Assembly (NCBI GenBank): GCA_022563855.1
Contig: JADFMN010000001.1
Location: forward strand, 434,001 to 498,000
Source of the DNA: Armatimonadota bacterium
Lineage (GTDB): Bacteria > Armatimonadota > Fimbriimonadia > Fimbriimonadales > Fimbriimonadaceae
Length of the DNA: 64,000 bases
Direction of reading: 5' to 3'
Part shown: in pieces, positions 26,378 to 35,031 of the stretch
Layout of the letters: every line of letters starts with the position of its first letter
Numbering within the stretch: the stretch's first letter is position 1
Notes under the pieces: generated by a model
Seen by the model: the letters and a program-made list of their open reading frames with translations, nothing else
The model's database searches: none
What the model was told of the DNA's origin: nothing
Position numbers and translations under genes: made by a program

Positions 26378-29300
26378 TTAAAACCGCAGCGAATAGTCCA
26401 GTCGAAGACGCCAATTGCGCAACGGTCCGTTGCTCGGTCGGCCATCGCTCCAGTTCTCGTTGCCGACGAACAGACTGAGCGTCTGATTCTCACCAGGATG
26501 CTGATCGAACTGGAGTGAGATCAGGTGCCGCGTCGTCCGCTGCCCCTTGTCGCGCTGCGATACTCTGTAGCTAAGCTTGAGCGGGGACGGGTTGTTGGCG
26601 AAGAGCGTCAGGTCGACGCCGATGTCGCGACTCAACTGCTGAGTGCGATCGTTGCGGATCTCCTCGAATACAAAACTGCTCTTGAGCGAATCCGATCCGA
26701 TGTAGCCGATCTTCCACTTGTTGACTCGCGTGTCCTGCGCGATCGACCCCAACACCGCGTTCTTCTGCTGCTTGAGCGGGTTCGTGATGATCTCGTTCTC
26801 CAAAACCCAGTCCTTGTGCGGCCTGACCGTAAACTTGAAGTCGCGAATCATCACGTTCTTGTTATCCGGCTGGGTGCGAAGATCGTAGTTGAACTCGAAG
26901 CTCAGCAATGCACCCTCGGCAACGCCGCTCGACAGCGACATCACGCGGTCGATCGACCGCTCGCTGGTCGCTGGATTGATAACGCTCAAGTAGGCGTAGC
27001 CGATGTCGAGGCCGAAAAGGCTTCCTTCAAAGCCGAACGTCTTGCGTTCGCGCTTCCAACGGTTCATGTCGCGCTCGGTGTCCGCCGAATAGTAAAAGTT
27101 CACGTTCGACATCGGGCCGATCGTCAGCGGCGCGACGTTGGCGAGGTTGACGCCACCGACGTAGTGATCGCGTTGGCCGTCCCAGCCCTCGTGCAGATAC
27201 TTCAGCTGTCCGACCTTGATGCCGGCCAGCTCTCCCGGCGTCATGCTGAAGTTGGTCTTCTTCGTACCGTCCGAAGCGCTCTTGAGGTTTCGGTTGTAGG
27301 CGTAGCTGACTTCGATATCGTTGCCGAGGTCGATTTTGATTCCGTAGTCCTGCTTGGAACTGTCGACTTCTTCGCCTGGCCGGTTGACCTTCGTATCGCT
27401 TACCTGCACGCTGACGCCCCTGGCGACCTCTGTCTCCAGCGTATTGATCATCGACGTCTCGCGCGATCCGTCATCGAATTTGGTCTCGCTGTGCACGGTC
27501 TGCAGAGTCGAGTTGTTCGTCAGTTTGGTCTTGTAAATAAGCTTGTTCTTGATAGAGTTCGACTGCTCTTCCTCTTCGCCGTCGTATCTGCGCTCCTCGT
27601 TGATCAACGTCAACGAGCCGAAACGGCCTAGGCGACGGGAGAGCCTGTACTGGTTGAACATCTGATCGACGGTCATGCTCTCCGGATCAGCGACATTCGC
27701 TTCGTTTCTGAAAACTGAGAACTCCGTGTTGCCATCGACGCTCCAGTCCAACTTTGACTCGCGGAAGCCCTGGCTCAGGCCGTCTTCCTCGTTCGACGCA
27801 GACGTCCAATTCAAGCTCAGGTTGAGCGATGAGAGCACTTGCCACTTTGCGATGAAGCTCGTCTGGTCGTAACCCATGAGGCTGCGCAACAGGTTGCGCT
27901 CGGGATCCATCAGGGTTCCAACAGCGTCGAAGTCGCTACCTACGTTTCTTCTAACGTAGGCGAGTTCAAACCCCTTGTCTTTGTACGCCAAAGACTCGCG
28001 AGAGGCTCCGCCGGTCAAGTCCTCCGCATTCATTCGATTAAAGCTCAATGAACGGTTGGCGTCAAGCTCCGCTGCAAAGCTGAAATCGCTCTTGCCCAAC
28101 CCAGGAGTGACACCAACGACAGCTTGCTCGCTGAACGTCAGGTCGCGAACGGCGTCAAAGCCGATCCCGACGCCAGTGCTCCGATAGTTCAGAGTGTACT
28201 TGCCGTTTGCAAAATGGACCCCGTCGCTCACTGCGCCGCCGCCGCCTCCTGCAATCGCCACTCGGTCGAGCCTCAGGCTCGTGTCTCCAACGGTGTAAGA
28301 CAAGCGGCTTAAACGCCGATTCAGACCGAGGCCTCGCAAGAAAGCGTTCTTGTCCTTCCTGTTCGGCTTGGCGCCTGGCTTGAGCATATCCGCGATCATG
28401 TTCAGCGACGCTTGTTGCTCCAGCGCAGTCAACGCACGCATGTTACTGAAGCCGTCATCGACGGTAAGCCTGTTGTGCCGGAACTCCCAGGGGCCGCTCT
28501 TGACGGCGAGCGACTGGGTCTCAAGGCTTCCCTCACCGGTGCCCAGCTTGCTCTGCTGGAAGTTGAACGGCGCTCCGAAGGCGGGACTGCTGAGGGAGAG
28601 CGCCTCTCTGCTGACACCCCGCTCCTTTCCGAGTTGCCCTGGGTTGGTGCCGAACTCCTTGAAATCGCCGGGACGCAAGCTTGAGAAGCGCGTAAACGCA
28701 GAACCCACGCTTTGCGAGGTGTAGGTTAGGTTTGCCCAAGGTGAGACGAGCGACAGCGCCTGGTCGAAGACGCCGCCCAAACCCTGGTCATCATCGACCG
28801 TGAACCGTCGGTATGTTAGCTCGCCGGAACCGAAGCCCAGCGCCATATTCATCGCCTGGCGGTCCAAGCCCGCTTCCTTCTTGAGCTGCTTCCAGTCGCC
28901 CTCACGACCTTTAATATCCGCAAACCGCTCAAATCCACGATCGACCTTCTGACCGCTCCAGCTGAAGCTGAAATCACCGGACTTCAACCCGTAGCTTCGC
29001 CAGTCGATGGAACCGTTAGCGTCCCCCACGGTGCGAAAACCGGAGCTGAAGCTCAGCGCTCCAAAATCGATGTCCGAAAGGCTTAAGCCGTTGCGCTTGA
29101 GGCCGCGCTCCCTCTTGAACGCATCGATCGCCTTGGCATCGAACCCTCCGCCGGCGAACGACTGGAAGCCAGCGAACTGTCTGTCGATGTCTTGGTAGTT
29201 AGCGGTGATCTTGCCGCCGAGCGCGTTCATCTGAAGGTTTTGGACGATCGCCCGCCCTTGCCCTTCATCGGTCTGTTGCCGACCGTCCCCGTAGTTGCCC

Positions 29301-29902
29301 ATCATGCTCGTGCCGTTGGACCTTAGGCGCTCTCCGATCATCATCAGGCCGCTGATAGTCGATCCACCGCCGAAGGAGAACGAATTGGACAGGCCGTACA
29401 CGTTCGATGTGAGAACCGTCCCGTCTTTGAGGCGCTCGGTGAATCCTAGTCCGAGCAAGAATGCGTTGTTGGGCGCAAACTCGATCCTCATCCCTTGCAA
29501 GCCGTCCTGAGACCGTGCGCCAGAGAACATGCCGGACTGCTTCGCCTTGTGATCGTAGCGGTAGTACACCGACACTGTCTGTCCAATCGAGCCAGGCCGC
29601 ATCAGCATGATCGTGCCAGCAGCGTAATCGATGGAGTAATCCTTGTTCCGAATCAAGACTTGGCTGCCGAAAATCACGCGCTCCGATCCGGCCTTCACAA
29701 ATGCGTAGCGGAGGGGGTACAGGACTCGCCCAGCACTGAGCGGAATCAAGTCCATGGAGTTGCGTCCGCCTAATTCAAACGGAACTCGCAGACCAGGATC
29801 GGCGCCGTTGCCAGGCATGCCTACCTGGGCGATCGCCAAAATCGGCGAAGCCAGTACGGCCAATGCGATAGCCCGGACGGAGGTGTACCAAGCCACGTTC
29901 AA
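26378..29902 (-). CDS. Large outer-membrane beta-barrel protein (1174 aa)
   Basis: A signal peptide (SVRAIALAVLASPILAIAQ) is followed by a small beta domain (about 55-115: FVKAGSERVIFGSQVLIRN, DYSIDYAAGTIML), like the ligand-type repeats seen in some large outer-membrane translocon proteins. The remaining thousand residues alternate polar and aromatic positions in hairpin-like strands, many with SLSSPAFG- or DFSFSWSG-type patterns. The chain ends WRLRLDYSLRF, with a terminal Phe as expected for BAM-assembled barrels. TTG 29902 is preceded by AGGAAG at 5 nt; GTG 29896 is an alternative. The cell therefore has an outer membrane. The specific role is unknown. Confidence 0.8.
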   Translation of the reverse strand: MNVAWYTSVRAIALAVLASPILAIAQVGMPGNGADPGLRVPFELGGRNSMDLIPLSAGRVLYPLRYAFVKAGSERVIFGSQVLIRNKDYSIDYAAGTIMLMRPGSIGQTVSVYYRYDHKAKQSGMFSGARSQDGLQGMRIEFAPNNAFLLGLGFTERLKDGTVLTSNVYGLSNSFSFGGGSTISGLMMIGERLRSNGTSMMGNYGDGRQQTDEGQGRAIVQNLQMNALGGKITANYQDIDRQFAGFQSFAGGGFDAKAIDAFKRERGLKRNGLSLSDIDFGALSFSSGFRTVGDANGSIDWRSYGLKSGDFSFSWSGQKVDRGFERFADIKGREGDWKQLKKEAGLDRQAMNMALGFGSGELTYRRFTVDDDQGLGGVFDQALSLVSPWANLTYTSQSVGSAFTRFSSLRPGDFKEFGTNPGQLGKERGVSREALSLSSPAFGAPFNFQQSKLGTGEGSLETQSLAVKSGPWEFRHNRLTVDDGFSNMRALTALEQQASLNMIADMLKPGAKPNRKDKNAFLRGLGLNRRLSRLSYTVGDTSLRLDRVAIAGGGGGAVSDGVHFANGKYTLNYRSTGVGIGFDAVRDLTFSEQAVVGVTPGLGKSDFSFAAELDANRSLSFNRMNAEDLTGGASRESLAYKDKGFELAYVRRNVGSDFDAVGTLMDPERNLLRSLMGYDQTSFIAKWQVLSSLNLSLNWTSASNEEDGLSQGFRESKLDWSVDGNTEFSVFRNEANVADPESMTVDQMFNQYRLSRRLGRFGSLTLINEERRYDGEEEEQSNSIKNKLIYKTKLTNNSTLQTVHSETKFDDGSRETSMINTLETEVARGVSVQVSDTKVNRPGEEVDSSKQDYGIKIDLGNDIEVSYAYNRNLKSASDGTKKTNFSMTPGELAGIKVGQLKYLHEGWDGQRDHYVGGVNLANVAPLTIGPMSNVNFYYSADTERDMNRWKRERKTFGFEGSLFGLDIGYAYLSVINPATSERSIDRVMSLSSGVAEGALLSFEFNYDLRTQPDNKNVMIRDFKFTVRPHKDWVLENEIITNPLKQQKNAVLGSIAQDTRVNKWKIGYIGSDSLKSSFVFEEIRNDRTQQLSRDIGVDLTLFANNPSPLKLSYRVSQRDKGQRTTRHLISLQFDQHPGENQTLSLFVGNENWSDGRPSNGPLRNWRLRLDYSLRF

Positions 29903-30096
29903 CGACGCTTCCTACCCATATTATGTCCGATTTTCAACCAATACACAGCCTGAATCGGCAGTTTGTCCCTGCTCGCCAAAACCCGCTGAACCTGCGGGAC
30001 GGTGGCGGTACTCCCAATGGCAAAGACGCACGTATTCTTGCTGGGTTTCAGTAAATCGTACAGGCAACTCACAATTCTGCCGAGAATGGGGTTGCG

Positions 30097-30267
30097 ATGG
30101 ACGGCGATCAACGAAGGGTACTCATAGATTTTTCACACGAAGAAGCGTTTGAAATCCTGATGCGGTGCCTTGAGAGCACAGAGCACGATACGCCTGTGTT
30201 CCGCAATGCGATCCGGATTCTGGCGTGCGCAATCCGACAGCCAAAGCAAGAGAAGGACGTCGCCTAG
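30097..30267 (+). CDS. Small 56-residue protein of unknown function
   Basis: An ATG at 30097 opens a 56-codon frame ending at TAG 30265-30267. The product contains [20 protein letters not shown] and [14 protein letters not shown], an amphipathic helical composition rich in Glu and Leu that looks genuinely coded. A GGGG run lies just upstream as a possible ribosome-binding site. It converges on the oxidoreductase gene with a 4-nt overlap. I cannot assign a function. The preceding 190 bases (29903-30096) hold only the upstream regions of this gene and of the divergent outer-membrane protein, including a TAATAT -10-like box near 29915. Confidence 0.55.
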   Translation: MDGDQRRVLIDFSHEEAFEILMRCLESTEHDTPVFRNAIRILACAIRQPKQEKDVA

Positions 30268-31427
30268 CTGCCCTGCAGCTTCACCCAGCTTCTGGTGGCG
30301 TGGCTCCTCTCGACGGCGTCTAGTACGCGCTGATTCTCGTACCCGTCGACGAAGTTGGGCGAGATTTCCGTGCCAGAGTCGATCGACGCCAAAGCGTCCG
30401 CAATTAGGTTCACAAACGTGTGCTCGTAGCCGGTGATATGGCCGACCGGCCAGTAGTTGCCGGCGTACGGGTGATGCGCTTCCGTCGTCTGGATCAGTGA
30501 GAACCCGCGGCGGTCTTCGTCGGCAGTATTGTCGAAATACTCCAGCTCGTTCATCCGTTCGAGGTTGAATACGATCGACCCTTTGCTGCCGTTGATCTCA
30601 AATCTGTTGTGGTTCTTCCGACCGACCGCGAACCGGCTCGCCTCAAACGTTCCTTGTACCCCGTTGACAAACCTCGCCAAGAACATCGCGCTGTCATCGA
30701 CCGTGACTTCTCCCATCTCATCGCTTGCTCGAGCACCCATGTGGTCGTCGATCTGTCCAACTTTAGGCCGTTTCCTTACAAACGTGTGCATGCTGCTAAC
30801 GACTTCGTCAATCTCGCCGACCAAGTATCGAGCGAGGTCAACGGTGTGGCTGCCGATGTCGCCAAGAGCACCGCTGCCGGCTACATCTCGCTGCAATCGC
30901 CACACCAGCGGGAAGCTCGGATCCGCAATCCAGTCCTGGAGGTAGACGCCCCTGAAGTGGTGCAACTCACCTAAGACGCCGTCTTCGATCATGCTCTTGG
31001 CCAGCGCTATCGCCGGAACCTTGCGGTAGGTGTGGAAAACGGAGTGTTGGACACCGGCCTTCTGGACCGCATTGAGCATGCGTTCGGCGTCGGCAAGCGT
31101 GTTTCCAAGCGGTTTCTCACAGAAGACGATCTTCCCTGCCTCAGCGGCGGCAACGGCTATTTCGCAGTGGGAGTTGCCTGGCGTAGCGATATCGATCACG
31201 TCGATTTCCGCGCTTTCCACAACTTTCTCCCAACTTGTCCCCCAGTTTTCCCAACCTAGCGCACCCGCGGCCGCACTGACACCCGACTCTGACCTGCCGC
31301 ACAGAGTGTGCATCCTGATTTGGATCGGAAGGTCGAAGAACCGATTGACCTGCCGGTAGGCGTTGCTGTGCGCCTTGCCCATGAACTGGTAACCGATCAG
31401 CCCAACGTTGAGTGTCTTCTTGCTCAT
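30264..31427 (-). CDS. Gfo/Idh/MocA family NAD(P)-dependent oxidoreductase
   Basis: A 387-residue enzyme. The N-terminal Rossmann fold starts [20 protein letters not shown]. The family's EKPL motif is present as [17 protein letters not shown], followed by the C-terminal alpha/beta domain with [19 protein letters not shown], where the His/Asp pair is catalytic in relatives. Members oxidise or reduce sugars, inositols and related polyols. Substrate cannot be read from sequence. It stands alone between a small convergent gene and the divergent dus gene. Confidence 0.93.
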   Translation of the reverse strand: MSKKTLNVGLIGYQFMGKAHSNAYRQVNRFFDLPIQIRMHTLCGRSESGVSAAAGALGWENWGTSWEKVVESAEIDVIDIATPGNSHCEIAVAAAEAGKIVFCEKPLGNTLADAERMLNAVQKAGVQHSVFHTYRKVPAIALAKSMIEDGVLGELHHFRGVYLQDWIADPSFPLVWRLQRDVAGSGALGDIGSHTVDLARYLVGEIDEVVSSMHTFVRKRPKVGQIDDHMGARASDEMGEVTVDDSAMFLARFVNGVQGTFEASRFAVGRKNHNRFEINGSKGSIVFNLERMNELEYFDNTADEDRRGFSLIQTTEAHHPYAGNYWPVGHITGYEHTFVNLIADALASIDSGTEISPNFVDGYENQRVLDAVERSHATRSWVKLQGS

Positions 31428-31566
31428 GCTCGCTCTAGGATCGGATTCTGCGCGGCCTTGGGGGCGCAGGTCAACCCAAAAGCGAGAATGGCACGTCGAA
31501 TCAGGGCTGAGGGAGAGATTCTGGCGGTCCCGCCACGCGGAACTTGGTGCTCAGACCTGTGGCACC

Positions 31567-32658
31567 ATGAGTGAGCAGCGCATGCCGAACAGCAGACAAA
31601 CCGCGTACAAGCCGTTTACCGTCGGCGACATCACCGTCGATCCGCCGCTGTTGCTCGCACCGATGGAGGACGTCACCAACCAGCCGTTCAGGCGGATCGC
31701 CAAGCGCATCGGTCGTCCTGGCCTGATGTTCACGGAGTTCATCTCGGCGATGGCGATCCACCACGGAGCGCTCAAGACTCGCGACAAGATGCAAGTCGCC
31801 GACGACGAGCGGCCGTTGGGGATTCAGATCTTCGGAGGAGTGCCGGACGTCATGGCGGAGACAGCGCGAGTGGCCGTCGAGATGGGGGCCGATCTTGTCG
31901 ACATCAATATGGGCTGCTGGGTGCCGAAGGTCTGTCGCACGGGCTCCGGCGCTGCGCTCATGAAAGACCCTGACCTCGCGACTCAGATCGTTAGCGCGGT
32001 GGTCGCGGCAGTGTCGGTCCCGGTCACCGTCAAAGTTCGCGCTGGCTGGGACTGGTCGCTGTTCGCGGCGCCCGATCTGTGCAGCCGTTTTCAGGATGCC
32101 GGGGCGCAGATGATCACTCTGCACGCGAGGTTTGCAAAGCAGGGGTTCGAGGGGCAAGCCGACTGGAAGCTCATTGAGCAGCTTCGCAAGGCCGTGGACG
32201 TTCCGCTCATCGGCAACGGCGACATCAAGACGCCCGAAGATGCCGCGAAGATGCTGGATCAGACCGGGTGCGACGGCGTCATGGTCGGGCGCGCGGCGAT
32301 CAGCAACCCGTGGCGACTTGCGCAGATCCGCACTGGATTGACGGGCGATAGCCCTCCGGTCGAGCCATCGCTTGAAGAGCGCACGGACGTCGCCATCGAG
32401 CACGCGAAGTCGATGGTCGCTCATCGCGCGGGCCTTGGATCGTACGACGACGTGCTCGCGCTGCCGAACGCGGAGCGAACGGAGTGCGAGCTGAGAGGCG
32501 TGCGCGCGCTTCGCGGTCAACTTCCGCTCTATATCAAGGGCGTTCGCGGTGCGGCGGAGATACGGGGAAAACTGAGTCGGTGCAGCAGCATCGCGGAAAT
32601 CGAGGAGATACTTCGATCGTTCGCCCTGACCGTCGCGGCGGCTGGCCCAGCGAGTTGA
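31567..32658 (+). CDS. dus: tRNA-dihydrouridine synthase
   Basis: A 363-residue FMN-dependent TIM-barrel enzyme that reduces uridines in tRNA to dihydrouridine. The start of the barrel is LLLAPMEDVTNQPFRRIAKR, followed by PLGIQIFGG, DINMGCWVPKV with the catalytic Cys, MKDP, VTVKVRAGWD, ITLHARF, PLIGNGDI and GVMVGRAAISNPW. The residue after the catalytic Cys is Trp, where Pro is nearly universal (NMGCP). ATG 31567 is chosen; ATG 31582 is possible. Sequence further upstream in the frame reads as non-coding and overlaps the divergent gene. Confidence 0.95.
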   Translation: MSEQRMPNSRQTAYKPFTVGDITVDPPLLLAPMEDVTNQPFRRIAKRIGRPGLMFTEFISAMAIHHGALKTRDKMQVADDERPLGIQIFGGVPDVMAETARVAVEMGADLVDINMGCWVPKVCRTGSGAALMKDPDLATQIVSAVVAAVSVPVTVKVRAGWDWSLFAAPDLCSRFQDAGAQMITLHARFAKQGFEGQADWKLIEQLRKAVDVPLIGNGDIKTPEDAAKMLDQTGCDGVMVGRAAISNPWRLAQIRTGLTGDSPPVEPSLEERTDVAIEHAKSMVAHRAGLGSYDDVLALPNAERTECELRGVRALRGQLPLYIKGVRGAAEIRGKLSRCSSIAEIEEILRSFALTVAAAGPAS

Positions 32659-32695
32659 ACAGTCGCCGTAGTACAATCGCGGCGCGAATCAAATC

Positions 32696-33613
32696 ATGTT
32701 CCGCGCCCTAGTCCTCAAACTCGCCGGGTGGAGCCCGATCGAGCGGCTCGTGACAAGATCGTTCCTCTTTCGTTCCCTGGTCAAGCGGTTCATCGCCGGC
32801 GAAGACTTGGACACAGCGTTGCGCATCGGCGAAGAGTACGTTGACAAGGGGTTCCTCGTATCGATGGATCTGCTCGGAGAAAACGTGGAGACAACCGAAG
32901 AGGCTGACCGTGAAACTAACACTTACCTCAAGATGGCCGAGATGATCGCAGCCTCTCCATCGAAAGACAGGATGAACATCTCGGTGAAGCTCACCGCGCT
33001 TGGATTGGACTTGAGCGACGAGGTCGCGGAAGCGAACTACCGTAAAATCCTCACTGCGACGAAGGACAGCGACATCTTTGTGCGAGCCGACATGGAGGCC
33101 AGCGAGTACACGCAACGAACCGTTGACATCATCGATCGGCTGTTCAAGGAATTTAAGAACTGCGGAACGGTCTTGCAGAGCTATTTGCTGCGCACTTCGG
33201 AGGACGTCGCGCACATGATCGAGCTCGGGGCGCGCGTGCGCATTGTCAAGGGCGCATACCTTGAGCCGGCCGAGGTAGCGCATCAAGAGAAGTATAGAGT
33301 CGACGAGCAGTACGTCGAGCAAGCTAAGACGCTGTTACGACACGGCAACTACCCGGCAATCGCAACGCACGACTTGCGGATCGTGGAGCAGCTCAAGCAG
33401 TTCATAAAGGAGGAGAACATCGCAAGCGAACGGTTCGAGTGGCAGATGATCTACGGCGTCCGGCGCGACTTGCAGAGACAGCTGCTCGAGGAGGGGTACA
33501 ACGTCCGAATCTACATCCCGTACGGCGCGGCCTGGTACCCGTACTTCAGCAGGCGTTTGGCTGAGCGCCCGGCCAACCTGTTCTTTATCCTCAAATCACT
33601 GTTTCAGAAGTGA
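32696..33613 (+). CDS. Proline dehydrogenase (monofunctional PRODH)
   Basis: A 305-residue FAD-dependent TIM barrel that oxidises proline to pyrroline-5-carboxylate, as in Deinococcus- and Bacillus-type monofunctional enzymes. Motifs visible are VSMDLLGENVETTEEAD, ISVKLTALGLDLS, IFVRADMEASEYTQRT, VRIVKGAYLEP, ATHDLRIVEQL, EWQMIYGVRRDLQ and the substrate-binding YIPYGAAWYPYFSRRLAER. The partner P5C dehydrogenase is not in the window. TACAAT lies 18 nt before the ATG as a likely -10 box. Confidence 0.95.
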   Translation: MFRALVLKLAGWSPIERLVTRSFLFRSLVKRFIAGEDLDTALRIGEEYVDKGFLVSMDLLGENVETTEEADRETNTYLKMAEMIAASPSKDRMNISVKLTALGLDLSDEVAEANYRKILTATKDSDIFVRADMEASEYTQRTVDIIDRLFKEFKNCGTVLQSYLLRTSEDVAHMIELGARVRIVKGAYLEPAEVAHQEKYRVDEQYVEQAKTLLRHGNYPAIATHDLRIVEQLKQFIKEENIASERFEWQMIYGVRRDLQRQLLEEGYNVRIYIPYGAAWYPYFSRRLAERPANLFFILKSLFQK

Positions 33614-33659
33614 GATTCGCACCCCTCGGTGGTACATTCTCTTTTGACGCCGGTCCACC

Positions 33660-34103
33660 ATGAATAACTTCGACATCTTGAAAGGAAGCTATCTGACCAA
33701 CGACCTCAGCGACGAGCAGGTGAACAGGGTCGCTGAGGTTTCAGAGCAGATGACCTTTGCTGATCTTCAAGAGGTACTGCGGGAGTTCGACGACGCCTGC
33801 GACGTGTACATTCTCATCGAGGGCAAGGCGCGCGTAACGACCGACTCGGGCGACCTCATTGCTCGGCTCAAGCCGGGCGACATCGTCGGTGAGATGGGCC
33901 TTTTCGAGATGCAAGCACGCACAGCCTCGGTCATCAGCGACGGCGATTCGCGATTCCTCTGCCTTTGTGGCGAGAAACTGAACGCTCTTCTCGACGAAGA
34001 TTCGACGATCGGAGTGAAGATACTGCGCAATGTCGGAAGGTCGCTGTGCGCGCACCTGCGATCTTCGAACATCCAGTTAGAAGCGGTACTCGGAAACCTC
34101 TAA
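33660..34103 (+). CDS. Cyclic-nucleotide-binding-domain protein without HTH
   Basis: A 147-residue protein that is essentially one Crp-type sensor domain: DVYILIEGKARVTTDSGDLI, then LKPGDIVGEMGLFEMQARTA, the phosphate-binding cassette region with GEMGLF and R-T-A, and a C-terminal helix. There is no DNA-binding domain, so it is a stand-alone sensor or scaffold rather than a Crp/Fnr regulator. The start of the domain is unusually short. Ligand unknown. It converges on the next gene with a 4-nt overlap. Confidence 0.85.
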   Translation: MNNFDILKGSYLTNDLSDEQVNRVAEVSEQMTFADLQEVLREFDDACDVYILIEGKARVTTDSGDLIARLKPGDIVGEMGLFEMQARTASVISDGDSRFLCLCGEKLNALLDEDSTIGVKILRNVGRSLCAHLRSSNIQLEAVLGNL

Positions 34104-34846
34104 TCGCGCGTGCGGTCTTGACGAATCTCTGCCCTCTTTGCGGGCGCAGTTTCGCCCTTCTCCGCCAGGTTTACCCTCAACGTATCGACCTCTTCCTCGA
34201 CGACTTCCACGATCTGGCCGGTCAGCTTCTTTGCCGCACGCTTGCCAGCGTTGATGAGCGACTTGAAGACGCTCCCGCCGATTGTCATCAGGCCGACAGC
34301 AATTGCGAAACCCAGCCACGGTCTGCCAGCATCTATGTTGAACATCAGCGCAAGAAAGCTCCCGATCAACGGTCCGTGGAGAGCAATGAAGTACGCCGTC
34401 AGCGGCGAGGACCGAACCTTGATCCTCGTCCTCCCTTTGCGGCTCTCGACGTCTACGTGTACTACATGAACACCGACATAACCCATTCCCGTTAGAGTGC
34501 GTCCGACCTGCGACATACCGCCCTTGCCGCTCCGGCGCACGAGGTGTAGAATCTGGTCGAAATCCTCGGGATCTATCTCGCCCTCGACGACGCGCTCAAA
34601 CTCCTCCGATAGGTTGAATACTCCTTGGGTCGACTTCTCCTCGGTATCGACGCCGCTCGCCGCCCTTTCGAGGAACTTCGGGTCGATGCCTGCCTCTTCG
34701 GCGATACGAACCAGCTCGTCCATCGTGACGCCGGGCGTGTAGCCCTCACCGGTGCTGGACGACTCCTGCAAGCGCACGGCGCGCTGCATGATCTCGCTGG
34801 CTTCCTGCTCACTGAATACGCGATTCTTCGACATTTTCTCCGGCAT
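34100..34846 (-). CDS. Two-helix membrane protein with N-terminal FSEQEA-type domain
   Basis: A 248-residue protein. A soluble helical N-terminal domain contains RVFSEQEASEIMQRAVRLQE and VTMDELVRIAEEAGIDPKFL, a pattern seen in many uncharacterised membrane proteins. Two transmembrane helices follow near residues 155-200 (TAYFIALHGPLIGSFLALMF and WLGFAIAVGLMTIGG). A charged C-terminal tail with a predicted coiled coil ends the chain. I cannot name the function. ATG 34846 or ATG 34834 may be the start. It probably forms an operon with the 51-aa ORF and accC upstream. Confidence 0.7.
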   Translation of the reverse strand: MPEKMSKNRVFSEQEASEIMQRAVRLQESSSTGEGYTPGVTMDELVRIAEEAGIDPKFLERAASGVDTEEKSTQGVFNLSEEFERVVEGEIDPEDFDQILHLVRRSGKGGMSQVGRTLTGMGYVGVHVVHVDVESRKGRTRIKVRSSPLTAYFIALHGPLIGSFLALMFNIDAGRPWLGFAIAVGLMTIGGSVFKSLINAGKRAAKKLTGQIVEVVEEEVDTLRVNLAEKGETAPAKRAEIRQDRTRD

Positions 34847-34875
34847 CCGGCAACGGTATCCCCGATTTCGCAAGC

Positions 34876-35031
34876 CTACCGCGAAGGTGGTCGGCCTGGC
34901 GTGCCCGCCCGTCGATGGCGCGCTTGGTTCTCCGCCGCCATGCGGATTATCTCACCGACCTGTTCCTCGCTAAAGTACCGCTCCATCTGTGCTCCATCCA
35001 GGTACGAGGGAAACCGCAGTACCGTTGCCAT
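34876..35031 (-). CDS. 51-residue ORF coupled to accC
   Basis: The ATG at 35031 shares its A with the accC stop (TGATG), the arrangement of translationally coupled genes. The 51-codon product contains RYFSEEQVGEIIRMAAENQ, which matches the N-terminal RVFSEQEASEIMQRAVRLQ of the next protein in the operon (R-x-FSE-x4-EI-x3-A-x2-Q), followed by a basic Pro/Arg-rich tail. It could be a small partner, a truncated duplicate of that domain, or a leader. The frame ends at TAG 34876-34878. Confidence 0.55.
   Translation of the reverse strand: MATVLRFPSYLDGAQMERYFSEEQVGEIIRMAAENQARHRRAGTPGRPPSR

Noticed and set aside
31501-32676. 391-codon minus-strand frame
   Set aside because: Antisense to dus, Arg/Asp/His-rich and without domains.
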